Program-made: the position numbers and the translations under genes | Part shown: positions 10,465 through 22,690 of the stretch, one piece after another | Layout of the letters: each line of letters begins with the position of its first letter | Position numbering within the stretch: position 1 is the first letter of the stretch | Source of the DNA: Psilocybe azurescens | Lineage: Eukaryota > Basidiomycota > Agaricomycetes > Agaricales > Agrocybaceae | DNA length: 64,000 bases | NCBI GenBank assembly: GCA_023853785.1 | Contig: JAJIRX010000279.1 | Span: 1 to 64,000 of the forward strand | Reading direction: 5' to 3' | The notes under the pieces: generated by a model | Databases searched by the model: none | Seen by the model: the letters and a program-made list of their open reading frames with translations, nothing else | Told to the model about the DNA's origin: nothing

Positions 10465-11987
10465 TCAAACATGGGGAAGATACGCGGTCCAATTGAGATC
10501 GATGTATGCTCCAGCAGGCAGCGCTCGAAGACCCATGAGAGGCAAAATAAGAAGGACACCACGAGCAGCTATGTACAACAAAACCAATAGAAGCGAAATC
10601 ACAGAGAAAATGGTGCGTAGAGAAATTTTCAGGACAGTACTGTCCTCTTTGCCGTCCCAGTAGCTGGCAATTTTGATGATTAAGCCCGTTAGCCCCACGT
10701 AAAAAAATATACTGAGAGGGAGACCGGCTACCAAGACAGCCGATACCCTCCACGTCCACTGCTCAGTTACTGTAGGAAACTCGAATGACCAAGCGATGCA
10801 GTGAATCCCTCCAAATACTGTGGCCACAAGCATTGCCAGCATGAAGCACTTCCCATCGTCATTGTCCTCGACTGCTGGGGCATAGAACGTTGGTACACGA
10901 TATCGCTTCCCTTCCAGAGTGGTACACGACGCCATATTGACGAAGGCACTGAAGAACATGAGGCCTGGATGAATCATGAACACGTATATGATGCTGCCAA
11001 TAAGACCAAACTCTTCTCGCTGTGCCCTTAGATACACGCGAAATTGCTGGGGTAAAGATATGCTGGGTTCATGGTACGGGCGACTAACTGATGGATCTCG
11101 CAAAGGCTCTGGTGACACCAATTGCGACCGTTTGGATCTGTCTTGGGCTTCGATATCAACACCCAGAGCGACTGGTGTTTTAGATCCCAACAACGAAGTC
11201 TGGGGTTGTCGTCATCTTCACCCACTGAAGCCACAGGAGGCGATATAGTCTTTCTCTTTCATCTTCCAGTTTGGGATCAGGATCAGCTGAACATCCTTTT
11301 TAAATGAACAGGGGCGGAAACTTGAGCGTCAAGAGGTTTGTGCCACCATAAGGCGTAAATGACCATCGTAAGCGCCGCAAAAGCGAGGGTGACAACTTCC
11401 AAGTCCGTCAACACCATCCGCTTGGATCTCCTCGCAATGCACTGGATGTAGTCTGCATGACAACGACGCCTTTGCAGAAGAAATCGCCGTTGCTTTTGTC
11501 CTTGATTTCTGCTTCTGTGATCGTCGGCCACTCAATCTTTCCTTCCTCTTCTAGCTTCTCCATTTCGCGCGCTTCAAGTGTCCGTAGAAGAACGCCATCC
11601 TGGTACAAGGAGAATCCCCCATTATGAAAAAAATGCATGTGTTTTTGTCCAACCCTTGACTATGATGGAGTTCAATTCGTCAGTCAAATGAGTATCAAAC
11701 CAAAGAGAAACATGCCACATACCTTTGTGACATTTCGCAATGTCTGAGGCCGCCAGGTACCACCGCGCTGTCCACATGATGACCATTTCCGGCACGATGA
11801 GCAGATAAAACATGATAGCCAGGCGTCGACCAAAGGCTCGGATAGCCCTTTCGTTCGGAGCTGGGATGTTCGGGTGAACTGCGATCCATGTGCAGGCGAA
11901 GATGGTGGCTAAGCAGCTCAAGACAATATTCCATATGGACCTGTCCGTAAACTGGGAGTCGTCGGAGAGTTGAGTTGATGCTGGCAT
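10465..11987 (-). pseudogene. M1, damaged copy of M family (multi-pass membrane protein)
   Basis: Exon 1 begins MPASTQLSDDSQFTDRSIW and has two hydrophobic helices (NIVLSCLATIFACTWIAV and LAIMFYLLIVPEMVIMW). A 63-nt intron follows, then WPTITEAEIKDKSNGDFF, LEVVTLAFAALTMVIYALWW, a long acidic/polar loop, FGGIHCIAWSFEFPT, and the family's ending ALPAGAYIDLNW...LPHV at 10465. I recognise the pattern (two helices, DKSKGD, LEVVTLAFA...WW, WSFEFPT) as a large uncharacterised Agaricomycete membrane-protein family. Breaks are an extra base in A7 11627-11633, a 10-base deletion near 11447 relative to M3 and M4, and a shift near 11295. The last 240 codons remain open. It is likely non-functional as a full-length protein. 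Confidence 0.65.
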
Positions 11988-12129
11988 ATCTCTAGGAGAA
12001 CGTTTCGCTAGTATACCAGGACCTGGCAACCTCTATGATGAGCTGTGCTTGGCGCTCCGGGGTTTTGGAAGTTCTCACAGGGTGACCATCAGAAAGCCAT
12101 CGGATCGCGTGGACTGAGACATTTTGGCA

Positions 12130-13700
12130 TCGGTACACCTAATGTTGGCGCCAGATGTTTCGGGGAGTTCCGGCGCAGAATGAAGTTGTAGTCAAAAACC
12201 TGAACGAAACCGTAGCAGGATCACTCTCCCTAACATCTGTTGTACTTGCATCAGAAAAGATGCGGACCCGTGTCGCATTAGTCACGGATTTTATTCCCGT
12301 TCGGCGTTATCTCTTTATCACTTACTGCCATCGAGTGCTTCAGCAGCGTGCCTGACTTGAGACTGATACTTTGCATAACGGGCAGGACGGGCGGCGATGT
12401 CATAACCTATTTCAGTATGACAGTCGAGGCATATGTCGATTGGTCTTATAAGATCCAGGCACAATGACCTTCCCATGACTCTCCTCAACAACAACACCCG
12501 TCCTCCGTATGGATCCCGGTCTACGGAGGTCTCGGATGCCCTTTCTGCTTGTTTCCTGCCGAATATAATTTTTTCACTCGTTCCTAAGTAGGATGTCACA
12601 TCACCTTCAGTGGCAAAGTCCCAAATAACGGGTGGGTACAATGTGGCGCTCTTGGGGCAACGGTTGTGTGGTGCTGTGATACTACTATCCCTTACCCGTT
12701 GTTCGGTTTGACCACATGTTCGTTTTGACATCCTTCCCCTCCTCTCCTTGCCTCAAAATTTGGTATATATACTTTTATAGGCTTATTATCAATGAATATA
12801 AAATTTAATTCAACAAAAACGGAGTACATTAAGAGAAACCGAAGGATGAGGAAAAAAGACCTCCCATCAACAGCCATCAACCCCATCACAGCCATCAAAA
12901 ACGGCATATCGGCAGAGCCTATTATGGGAATTCAAACGCGGTCGTGTCGCGAGCAATCTGTTAGGGGCTGTTACTCTTATCTGTCTTACAGAATGCTCCC
13001 TCTCCTCTCTCGTCGCCAATACCAATCATTAAATGACCCAGAATATGAGAACCGACTCCAGAAGGCTATGTGGGCTGTCCAAAATGATGAGCCGATTGAA
13101 CGGAAATTCAATGCATGTGGCACACGTACCGGCTTCTCGTCGGCATATGGCGGAGTTCTATATTTTAAGGAAAATTATTGGTGAGCAATCACAAATGATC
13201 AAAACAAACAACAGGTAAGGGATAGTATAGATATCATTGCGCCACACAACTGTTGCCTCGCACAGTCACACTCTTTGTTTTTTCGTCTCAAATTTAATTA
13301 CCTGCTATTTGGCCTCCGATACGGCCTAATGCCAAACGGGTCAGCCGCCATCAGCCGTTGCTTCCCACTGAAAACAACCGAACGGGATATTCCGATGATC
13401 CTTTCCCGTTATGGGAGCTTGTGCCTGGATCTTAAAAGACCAATCGACCAATACCTCTATGACAGTCGCCTTCTTTGGATGACAGTGTGGGATAGGGGAA
13501 CACTTGATACTCAAAGTTTCAAACGACGCGTCGAGTCGATTCGTGATGGCGGCGTGACCAGTCCGCATCTTGTCTGATGCAATTGCAACAGATGTCATTG
13601 TTATAGGGTACATCTCCCCGATCAAATTTTTCAAATTTTTTGCCTCTGACTTTAAATTTTAAACCTAGCCTACTACTTCCGGAACTCTCCTATAACGGCG
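12130..13700. repeat. inverted-repeat element carrying two opposed coding fragments
   Basis: The left arm (about 12155-12500, plus strand) and right arm (about 13340-13690, minus strand) encode similar peptides. The left has SLSLTSVVLASEKMRTRVAL then VEAYVDWSYKIQAQ. The right has TMTSVAIASDKMRTGHAAIT then VLVDWSFKIQAQAP. At the DNA level the word gattggtctt.taagatccaggcaca occurs in inverted orientation at about 12425-12460 and 13410-13450. The middle (12730-13290) is A/T-rich with nothing recognised. The encoded family is unknown to me. It could be a snap-back duplication of a small gene or a palindromic mobile element. No target duplication was found. Confidence 0.5.
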
Positions 13701-13794
13701 GGAACAAGACTACGGTAGTAGAAAGGGAGCAAGCTCCCTGGTCATAGTAGTATGCAAAGCGACTGAATAGAGGCAGTAGTAGTGGGCAAATAAG

Positions 13795-14015
13795 TGTTGA
13801 AAGGTCGGGCCTGTCACTCAAAATTGACTTGGACAAAACGAATTAGACTGCCAAAGACCGTATTTGAACCTCGCGAGATCAGACTATGATGCGTTTTGAG
13901 CCGTCTAAAAAACAAGTTGGGCAAAAATAAATAAACTGTGAATTGCCATATTTGAACCTGGCGAGCTTCGACTATGACGTTTTCTGGGCTGGTTAAGACA
14001 GTCTGGACAGAGGGC
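13795..14015 (-). repeat. dispersed spacer repeat R, inverted copy
   Basis: This is the inverted member of a repeat found in the forward direction at 22430-22690, 30210-30480 and 36700-36960. Shared words are gcgtcatagtcaaatctt, gttcaaatatg and aattcacagt (reverse-complemented here). It has no coding capacity. It marks the 5' side of each M gene spacer and is flipped only in this first unit. Confidence 0.65.
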
Positions 14016-14040
14016 ATCCGTGAGCTTTTGCGCTAATCCA

Positions 14041-17000
14041 TGCCATCTTTGCTTTCTCACCTTCCCTCACCCTTGCGCCGGACACGCACCAGCAGTATGC
14101 TCAACACAATACCCACCACCTCATTAAGCATAAGATTCGTCTCTGACAAGACCATGACTCTTATAAACTTAGGCACTGCATATGCGGCTCACGCACACTC
14201 TCACTAATGACTGCTATCCACTCGCTCTGGACGCTTTCGCTCGTCCCTCCCAACCCTAGGCCCGTCTGCTAGCTCATATTTTGCCGCCCACAACCTCGAG
14301 TTTCTCAGCACGCCTTCAAACAAGATGTATGCATCTAATGAAGTGCGGAAAATTCAGGACACAGGCAGCGTACAGCCTCTTTGCTTATACACCACATATC
14401 TATCTACCTTGCTCAACTCTATGCACACAACGACACGAATGCCGGCTGGGGATGCGTACTGGGCTGGCTGTTCGATGACTACAGTGCGTAGCATGCTCGT
14501 AGCCTGTTGGGGTCTGTGACTTGAATAGCACCGAGGGGGTTAGTGGCCGTCTTGGACAGTCTTGTGAAGGTGTGTGCTCACCGTCAATGCCCCTTCCTAT
14601 GCCACCCAGAACCCACTACTCTTCCACAAATTTCGGCTTCCTTCACTTTTGGGTGCTTGGTCACTACTTAGGGAGCTGTGAGTGACATACTATATCGGGC
14701 GGAACGTGTGCGAATTTGCAGCCGTCGTTTAACGTCGGTCTACTGAGAGGATGCCAGTACTATAGGTGAACAAAGGTTAGTGCTCATTGTCAACAACCTT
14801 GCGAATGTATATGCTCACCGACAAACAATCATAGCGTATGCCTCTCATTCTGCGCAATATCCAATACCCAATACCCTCCCTCAAACCCCGAGTTTTTCTA
14901 CATCGAGGGCTGGTCTGCAGGGAGAAAATAGGTCAGCTCTTATCTTCACGGTCTTGTGAACGTATATGCTCACCAGAACAGTGAAGCATGATTCTAATTT
15001 CAATATCCAACCCAAGCTGGCCGCTTGTGAAATATTGGCGCATTCGCGGTTGGTGTCCGAAGTCGGTCTGCAGGGACGACAGATGGAAACAGGTCAATTC
15101 TCGTTATTCCACCATCTTGTGAATGCCAATACTCACGGAGAACATGACCAGAGCACATACCTCCCATTCTGCCCTGCCCTGCCCTGCGCCCAGCACCCTC
15201 CCTCAAAACCCGACTTCCCTTTCATGTTCAAGACACATCGGGCGCTTGTGGATGGTGGAACAATGCATGTGCACTCACATCTGTCGTCGACGGTCGGTAT
15301 CACAGGCCAGTTTTCATCTTCAACGGCCTTGCGAATGTCTATACTGACGCACAGCGTAACCAGAGCGGCCAGAGCGTATGCCTGGCCCTCCTGCGCAACA
15401 CCCGACACCCGACACCCTCCCTCCAAACCCAGCTTCCTTTGCCTGTCCCACTCGTACTGGTCGCTTGTGATCTGTGGGCACCGCCTAGCGGGTGTCGAGG
15501 GTCGATCTGAAGGCTTTCTCAATCTGTACTAAAGACCGCGAATGGAATGCCGGACGTCATGGCCGTGGTCGAGGTCGAGGTCTAAGATAGGGGCGGGGAG
15601 AGGCGAATGGCGCGCAGTATATCCGTATGCGTTGTTCTAGCTGGGGAGACACGGCGAGTGTGGTGCGACATCCAGAACGAAGACAGTTGCTAACCGTCTT
15701 CCAACTGTTCAGCAGAGCCCGACGTCGAGTGCAATGCACGTCGTGGTCCGAGTGTTCGTCGAAGAAGGATATCGGCTTGGGATATGTGGATGCTGTAGAG
15801 CTATGGTGAGTGCCGTTGGCGAGCGGTGTTGGGTTTGTTCGCTTACCCGCTGTCAAGCTTCGATGCTCACCTCCAATCCCGGTTCACACCCTTGGTTTAC
15901 AATGCCGTTCAAAGCGATTGCAGGTGTTATTTGAGTGTGATGCGTTGCTCTTCCTTCGCAGCAGTACTGGCCGCCATTCAGTGCGGGACATGTCGCTCGG
16001 TGTTAGGATGCACATGCCCGGACTGGCTGAACAGGTGAGTTTCGTGTATTTCTGAGTGTATTCATACTTACAAACGTATCCCAGCGTATCATCAGCTCAA
16101 CGTGCGTATCGGACGCGTGGCCAGCTCTGAAATGCCCATCACGATGTTGGATGGGCTGGATAGCAAGAGGAGTAGAGAACGAGAACGAAAGGGGAGGCCA
16201 TAGCGTGCTGGTGGCCGATCACTACAGGCACCGTGAGATGGTGCAGATACAATAGAGGTAAGCATGCAGTGGAGAATGTGAATGTGGGAATTTACTCATT
16301 GAGCTCATTACTAAAATAGCTGGTGACATCTGGGAGCGATGTTCAGCAGTGAGGACAGGGGTGGACGCGTCGAGGCTACGGAGAACGCGTCAGAGCGAGA
16401 TGAACGCGTCTTGGTCACCCGCTCAGCGTGCCTGTCGAAGTAATGCGCCGTACACGTTAATGGACTGGATAGTGAGCGAAGGGGGGAAATAGATGGGAAG
16501 GCACATTGGTGCGCTGGTTAAAGTGCTGGTTGCGGGTTACTACGGACGCCATGAGATGGTGCGGGAATACTAAAAGTGAGTATACAGTTGTTATAACGAA
16601 AGCAGCGTCGGCACTCACTCCGAGTCGTCGAGCTCGTTGGCAGTTGGTGGCATCCGAGAGCGAGTTTCAGCAATGATTAATGAGGGAAGGGAAACGCGTC
16701 AGGGAGAAGGAGAAAAGCTAGCGGGAACGAAAGTGAGCACACAATTCATAACGACATGTCCAAGTCGTCTGGAAAGACTGACCGGCATCTATGACGCTTT
16801 GATCTGGTATGTTTGTGATATGTGCTGTAGGCAAACAAAGCACTGAGATGGGTTTTCGTTTCCAGGACTTTTGTCGTTTCTTTACTTTTCAAAACCACGC
16901 GGCTCAACCGTTAACCAACATTCGTATGTTTTTGTTTTATCTATCGCTCCGTTCTGCTCTTATGTTATAACTAAGATGTACTCAATGTGTCAGTTATGCT

Positions 17001-18990
17001 CCGCAAGAGTTTCGTATTTTTCGAAGTAGGTACTCGATCATTGGTTGAGAGGCGCCATCTGACATGGCTTTGCAGATTCAAATGAATGGATGAAAGTACG
17101 ATACACCGTGTTTGAGACGTTTGAATGATAGGTATGTGATTCTATTCTTGATACATGTTCTATTTTGACCGATCTCATTACAGCTACCCGACTTTGCTCA
17201 CCAGTCACTACGTCCTTATAGCCTCGGCAAGTTCGCGGCCATTGAAATACACTAAAACTCGAACTTGGAGGTGGATTGTCCTGATTTCAGCTAAAGTAGG
17301 AGGATGATGGGGCTAGACACGACCTATCGACCTATCGACGTCCGGTAATCGAATATTTTACGATGAGACATTTGAATAATAGGTATGTGATTCTGCTCTT
17401 GACAGACGTTCTATTCTGACCGATCTTATTGAAGCTACCTGCCTTCACTCATCAATTACCACGTCTGTATGGGCTCAGCAAGTGCACGGCCATCGAAACA
17501 CATTACACCCTGAACTGGGAGGCGGATTATCGCGATTTCAGCTGAGATCGGAGGAGAATGAGGCTAGACATGATGTATGGACGTCCGGGAATCGAGTGTA
17601 TTACGTGTGTAGCTTTTGTTTATATCTACCACGTCCATTCTTCTGACTTGCACTCTGTAGTAATTACATTTGAATTAAACGAACGCGGTTCCCCAACGTA
17701 ATCGAACGCCGGTCTCACTTATCGCGTCTGGGGTCCATGCGCGTGCGGCCGGCCCTGACCCTTTCACTTTGTTCATTATGGAAGGCAAGGCTGCGCTGAA
17801 GAAGGCATTCCTCCGACGCAACGTATCGACTTGACGCGAACTGTGAATTCTCACATCGGCTCTTGTCTTTGCACAGCACCGGATTCATCGTCATGTTTAT
17901 TCAAACAAGATTATCTTGCCCCGACACCACGTATAGATTTCCTGCAAACTGCACATCTACACAACCTGCCGGACGCACATTTATTCAAATGGATTGCAGA
18001 CGAGGTATCAAGACGATGATGGTATCGCGTTCGTTGGGTGGATGGCACTCCTGATTCGCTCAAGAAGGCTTTCCTCTGAAGCAACATATGAATTTCCCGT
18101 GAACGGCACATTTTTACAACGCGTTGGAGATCGCATTGGAAAAATGGACGAGAAGGCGGGTAGTAATTGACAATGCGGGATTGATTATACCATCGGCGAT
18201 GATTGGTCGATGTGCGTTCTTTTAAACTGTACCGGGTGTTGCTTACTAACATGGCTCTTTAATTTAGCTGACAATGATACTTCACGTCCTCGGCTCGCGC
18301 AACCCCTCCTTCTCGATTTGCCATCTGCACACAATATGTTGCTGCAAGCATGCCTCGCAGGCCATCCAAAGGCCGACATGACATATCGGCTTCCTGCAAC
18401 CTGTGGAACCTACAATAGTCAGGACAATATACCCCTGTTCCGCCACCACATATTACCTTCACGCAAATCGCCCGACCTGAGGTTTAAGGGCTATCTCACC
18501 CTTACTCGGATATGACCTATCGCCTTCCCGCAAACCGTGGATATCCCTGTCGTTGCCCTCGAATCACGACTCGGGCCTACGTCGCATTCACGCAATAATG
18601 TTTCTTGTAAGTCTTTCAGTTTACTCGAGTACTTTGTTAGCTGCATCGCGCTTACTCTACACAGTAAGGAATATGTTTGTTTACAGAGGGTACAGTGTTT
18701 AGGGTTAGGGTTACTTCAACGAAGGTATTTGTTCTTGTCGCAATTCATTCTTCTGGTATATTGACCGTTAAATTCTCTCACAGCTTGCGGTATCGTACCG
18801 CGCAACTTTTGTAAGGCGGTGGATCGAGTTTGGTGTGGGTTCACGCTGCGAATAGGTGGATATACATATACTGTATGGGGTAGGTACGGACTCTAGCCTC
18901 TGTAGATAGATCGGTTACGCCCTCATTTCCCTTCGTGGGGGGTGGGGTGGAGCCAACCTCTGCGCGAATATAACCAGAAGGTGTTGGAAT
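14041..18990. repeat. repeated intermodule spacer, unit 1, no confident gene
   Basis: Blocks of this spacer recur in units 2-4 at about 22.7-26.9, 30.5-31.6 and 37.0-40.1 kb. Recognisable sub-blocks are the MYASNEVRKIQ-like short frame (14325), the degenerate repeat with tcttgtgaatgt and gggcgcttgtgga (14800-15450), and a plus-strand block with a possible exon near 15715-15805 followed by gtgagtgcc. There is also a tandem duplication at 17114-17611. Frames differ between copies and are short, so I do not call genes. A conserved non-coding RNA or a badly decayed multi-exon gene is possible. Confidence 0.45.
17114..17611. repeat. tandem duplication, two units of about 250 bp
   Basis: Both units start gagac[g/a]tttgaat.ataggta and contain gattct, gaccgatct, cggccat and atttcagct in the same order, with the second beginning at 17365. 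The units differ at roughly one base in eight by eye. This looks like an ordinary local duplication inside the spacer. Confidence 0.7.
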
Positions 18991-19139
18991 GTTTAAACTA
19001 GGCTGTTTTTTTTTTACATTTATAAATAGATTTTATTATCTCTACAACGACAACCGAGACACAATCCAACAGAATAATAACAAAAAAATTCACATCCTCT
19101 CTCCCATGTTCACAAAGATTAAACCAATCCATAACCCGA

Positions 19140-19255
19140 ATCGATAGGGAAATCTTGAATTCTTCGTAACCAAGTCGCCTGCTAGTCCGAGGCTCCTCGA
19201 AAACATAATTCGCTAGCGAACCGTTGTATATTTGGGGTAAGCTGTACAATTTATG
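19140..19255 (-). pseudogene. F-box gene fragment a
   Basis: About 110 bases closely match the C-terminal coding part of the F-box gene at 7141-7255 (shared aaccaagt.gcctgct, gaaccgttgta and ggtaagctgta). Equivalent fragments stand in the same place next to X3 and X4. The fragment is too short to encode a domain and marks the edge of the duplicated block. Confidence 0.75.
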
Positions 19256-19390
19256 TAAATTCTGCCACTGATATGTGCAAAAGAACAAGATCGAAGAAAG
19301 TAAAATAGCATAGTGTTCACAGTTGTGTGAGGTACACCCAAATTCAGGACGAAGCGTGTCAGTTACGCGGCATTCAACAAAACAGTCAGA

Positions 19391-20300
19391 TCACCAGCAG
19401 CGATGGTCGTTGATCAGCCATGTTCCCTATTTACCATACTTGCCCTGAGCACAATTTTCAAGTCAATATCGTGCCGGTGTTCAACATGCAGTATTCTCTT
19501 ACCCAATCAATACATGATGTTGGTCCATTGTAGTTTACACTATTGATATTCGCCGGCGTCGTGCTGCACATACCTTCCCAATTATCGCCATTGTGTAAAT
19601 TTTCCAACGGTACCTCATGACGCTATAGAATACAAGATTTGATCAGGACAAATTTTAAGTGAAGCAAGGGAAGACGGCTTACCTGAATACCAGGCTCTAC
19701 ATATCTCTGAACGTGAAGTTCGATATGAGACACGTAGCTGTTGAGTGTTTCTCGTACCTTATCTTTTAAGTAACTCCACCAAGAAATACATCTCCCTTGG
19801 TTAGAATCCACTTTCCAGTAACCGGTAACATGTCCACAGATTCACTATTCGACTTATCAGTATCCCGTTTCTTAGATCTTGAAATGAATGCCACAGACCC
19901 GATCTCCACAGTTAGTCGGAGTTCATTCCATTCCATGGATCTCGATTGGTTTGATGTGACACTTGTTGATTGGGTTGAAACCGAGTGGAACATTCGTCAA
20001 AGAGGCCGTATACTCTCTCTCACTCCGTACTGCATTTTTCCCAGACCGTCATACACGGGATGATATACCTATTTGCACGAGTATTTGAACCATCCCGCCT
20101 GTTCAGCTGATACTGAGGCATAAGTAAGTTTATTCTGGAGTTGTTGAAAGACGTGGTAGGAGACAAGAATTCAACAACGATAGCCTGGACTTGAGGCTCT
20201 GCTCGATTGTAGTGTCGTAATAGATTACGCGTATCCTCGTTCTCAGGCACCTTAACTCTGTTATTAACTCGTCTTTCCTAAATTTGTATAACAGGAGAGT
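19391..20300 (-). pseudogene. X2, truncated copy of X family
   Basis: The last exon encodes KWGIWLINDHRCW and stops at 19391-19393. Upstream come the GDNWE-type block near 19590, GYWKVDSNQGRCISWWSYLK at 19750-19830, and the N-terminal exon with NEDTRNLLRHYNRAEPQVQA around 20160-20240. Everything between that exon and YGVRESIRPL, including the membrane helix, coiled coil and most of the CLRYG block, is absent. The same gap occurs in X3 and X4. The product would lack membrane anchoring, so it is probably a pseudogene. Confidence 0.6.
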
Positions 20301-20449
20301 CATGTAGCTTACAATGCGCCGCAGAATGGCAAATATATGGATGATATACATTTGATAATTTGTGAATTGAAACACTTGGAACTATACAAAAGTAAAACCA
20401 AAGTAAAACAGTTAAGAAATGTGTATTACGCAGTGTGCAGATTATATGT

Positions 20450-22037
20450 TCAAACATGGGGAAGATACGCGGTCCAATTGAGATCGATGTATGCTCCAGC
20501 AGGCAGCGCTCGAAGACCTATGAGAGGCAAAATAAGAAGGGCACCACGAGCAGCTATGTACAACAAACTCGATAGAGCCATAATCACGCGGAGAACCTTG
20601 CGCATAAACTTTTTCAGGGCGTAGCTATATATTATGTAGTCAATGTACCGGTCCCAACCGGTCTGATGCAATAAGTACGCCAGCAGCGGGGGAAAAAAAT
20701 ATGACGAGAGGGAGACTGGATACCAAGACAGCTGATACTCTCCACAGCCACTTCTCAATTACTGTAGGAAATTCGAACGACCAAGCGATCCAGTGAATCC
20801 CTCCAAATACTGTGGCCACAAGCATTATCACAAGCATTCCCATCAGATTGTCCATGCTTTCTGGGGCATAGAACGTTGGTACACGATATTCCTCCCCATT
20901 GAAATCGTCACAGCCCAACATATCTATGAAGGGATTGAGGAACATGATGGCTGGGCGAATCGTGAACACGTATATGGCGCCGCGAATAGGGCCAAGCTTT
21001 TCCCGTTGTTTCCTTGCATACACGCGAAATTGCTGGGGTATAGATAGGTTGCGATCATGGTATCGACCGCTAAATGGATCTGGCATGACCTTTGGCGGCG
21101 CCGATTGCGATCGTTCGGATGTGTCTTGGGCTTCGACGTCGACATCCAAAGCGACTGGTGTTTTAGATCCCAACAACGGGGTTTGAGGGTGAGTTACGAC
21201 ATCTTCATTGACAGCGATTGGTGTTCCAGGCCGCTCAACTGCTTCCAACAACGAAGTTTGGAGGCTGTCATCATCTTTACCCACAACAATCACAGAAGGT
21301 GACGTAGTCTTCCTCTTTTCATCGGCTGAACGTCCCTCTTTTAAATGAACAGGGACAGGAACTTGAACGTCAAGAGGTTTGTGCCACCATAAGCCGTAAA
21401 TGATGATCGTAAGCGTTGCAAAAGCGAGGGTGACAACCTCCAGCTCCGTCAACACCATCCGCTTTGATCCCCTCACGATGCACTGGATGATGAACCATGT
21501 AGTCTGCATGACAACAACGCCTTTCGAGAAGAAATCGCCATTGCTTTTGTCCTTGATTTCTGCTTCTGTGATCGTCGGCCACTCGATCTTTCCGTCCTCT
21601 TCTAGCCTCTTCATTTCGTTAAATTTGAGTGGGCGTAGAAGAATGCCATCCTGTGCAAGCAGAATCCTCCCATTATGAGAAAGAATGCATGTGTTTTTGT
21701 CCAACCCCCGCTATAACAAAGTTCAATTCATCAGTCAAACGAGTATCAAAACAAAGAGAACCACACCACATACCTTTTGCCGTTTCGCCATTTCTGAGGC
21801 CGCCAGGTACTGCCGCGCTGCCCATACGACGACCAATTCCGGCGCGATGAGCATATAGAACATGATAGCTAGACGTCGACCAAAGACTCGGACAGCGCTT
21901 TCGTTCGGAGCTGGGATGTTTTGGTGAACTGCGATCCATGTGCAGGCGAAGATCGTGGCCAAGCAGCTCCAGACGATATTCCATGTCGACCTGTCCGCAC
22001 ATTGGCAGTTGTCGGAGAATTGAGTTGATGCTGGCAT
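20450..22037 (-). pseudogene. M2, multi-pass membrane protein, nearly full length with two frame breaks
   Basis: It starts MPASTQFSDNCQCADRSTW at 22037 and has the 63-nt first intron (about 21711-21773). It then reads through EWPTITEAEIKDKSNGDFF, LEVVTLAFATLTIIIYGLWW, a polar loop with repeated QTSLLEAVE-type acidic segments, GGIHWIAWSFEFPT and ALPAGAYIDLNW to a stop at 20450. The breaks are a one-base loss near 21655 (between MGGF and LAQDGILLR) and a slip at adjoining G5/A7 runs at 20688-20699. The rest is open for more than 300 codons. It could be functional if the homopolymer slip is an error, but the 21655 loss is not in a long run. Confidence 0.6.
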
Positions 22038-22371
22038 ATCTCTGGGATCATGAGAGTGCGTGAGCGGCATATAAAGTACAATGTGGCAGTGCTGGCGTAG
22101 CGCCGGACGGGAGTTCCAACCCACCGGGACCATTTCTGCTGTCGTAGATACACAATTCATCATTCCCTTTCGTTCTCACGGCCTCCCCACCTCGTTTCAC
22201 TTCTGTTAGTCCCGAGCCCTTCTAGGACGCCTCCAACAGTGCCTAAAGTCAGGAGAGCCTGGTCTCGTCAGAGACAAATCCTACGTTCAGTGAGGTGGTG
22301 GACCGTGCTTATTGTGTTGAGCATGCTGCTGGTGCATGTCAGGCACGAGGGTGAGGGAAGGCGAGAATTGC

Positions 22372-22394
22372 GTTGATTGATTGATTGATTGATG
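22372..22394. repeat. ATTG/TTGA tetranucleotide microsatellite
   Basis: About five units of ttga sit just upstream of M2. A longer version of the same microsatellite is found at the equivalent place upstream of M4 (36643-36666). It is nearly lost upstream of M3. Confidence 0.8.
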
Positions 22395-22429
22395 TCCTGG
22401 ATTAGCGCGCAAGCTCACGGATGCCCGCT

Positions 22430-22690
22430 GGTCCCTCTGCCTGGGACTGTCTTAACCGGCCCAGAAAATGTCATAGCCAAAGTTCGCCAGGTTCAAATAT
22501 ATCAATTCACAGTCCATTAATTTTTTCCCAACTTGTTTTCTAGACTGTCAGGCAGCTTGCAGATGACCCAAAACGCGTCATAGTCAAATCTTGTGAGGCT
22601 CAAATATGGTCATTGATAGTCTAATTTATTTTTTCCATGTCGATTTCAAGTAACAGGCCGGGTCCTTCCACACCCCTTTGCCTACTACTA
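22430..22690 (+). repeat. dispersed spacer repeat R, forward copy (unit 2)
   Basis: It contains gttcgccaggttcaaata, aattcacagtccatt, acgcgtcatagtcaaatctt and tggtcattgatagtctaatt, shared with units 3 and 4 and inverted in unit 1. A partial extra copy lies at 23255-23360. No coding potential is seen. Confidence 0.65.

Noticed and set aside
14800..15530. Possible CRISPR-like or satellite array (recurrent tcttgtgaatgt and gtcggtctgcaggga words)
   Set aside because: The spacing is irregular (about 150-250 bp), the words are degenerate, and the genome is eukaryotic. It is a degenerate local repeat.
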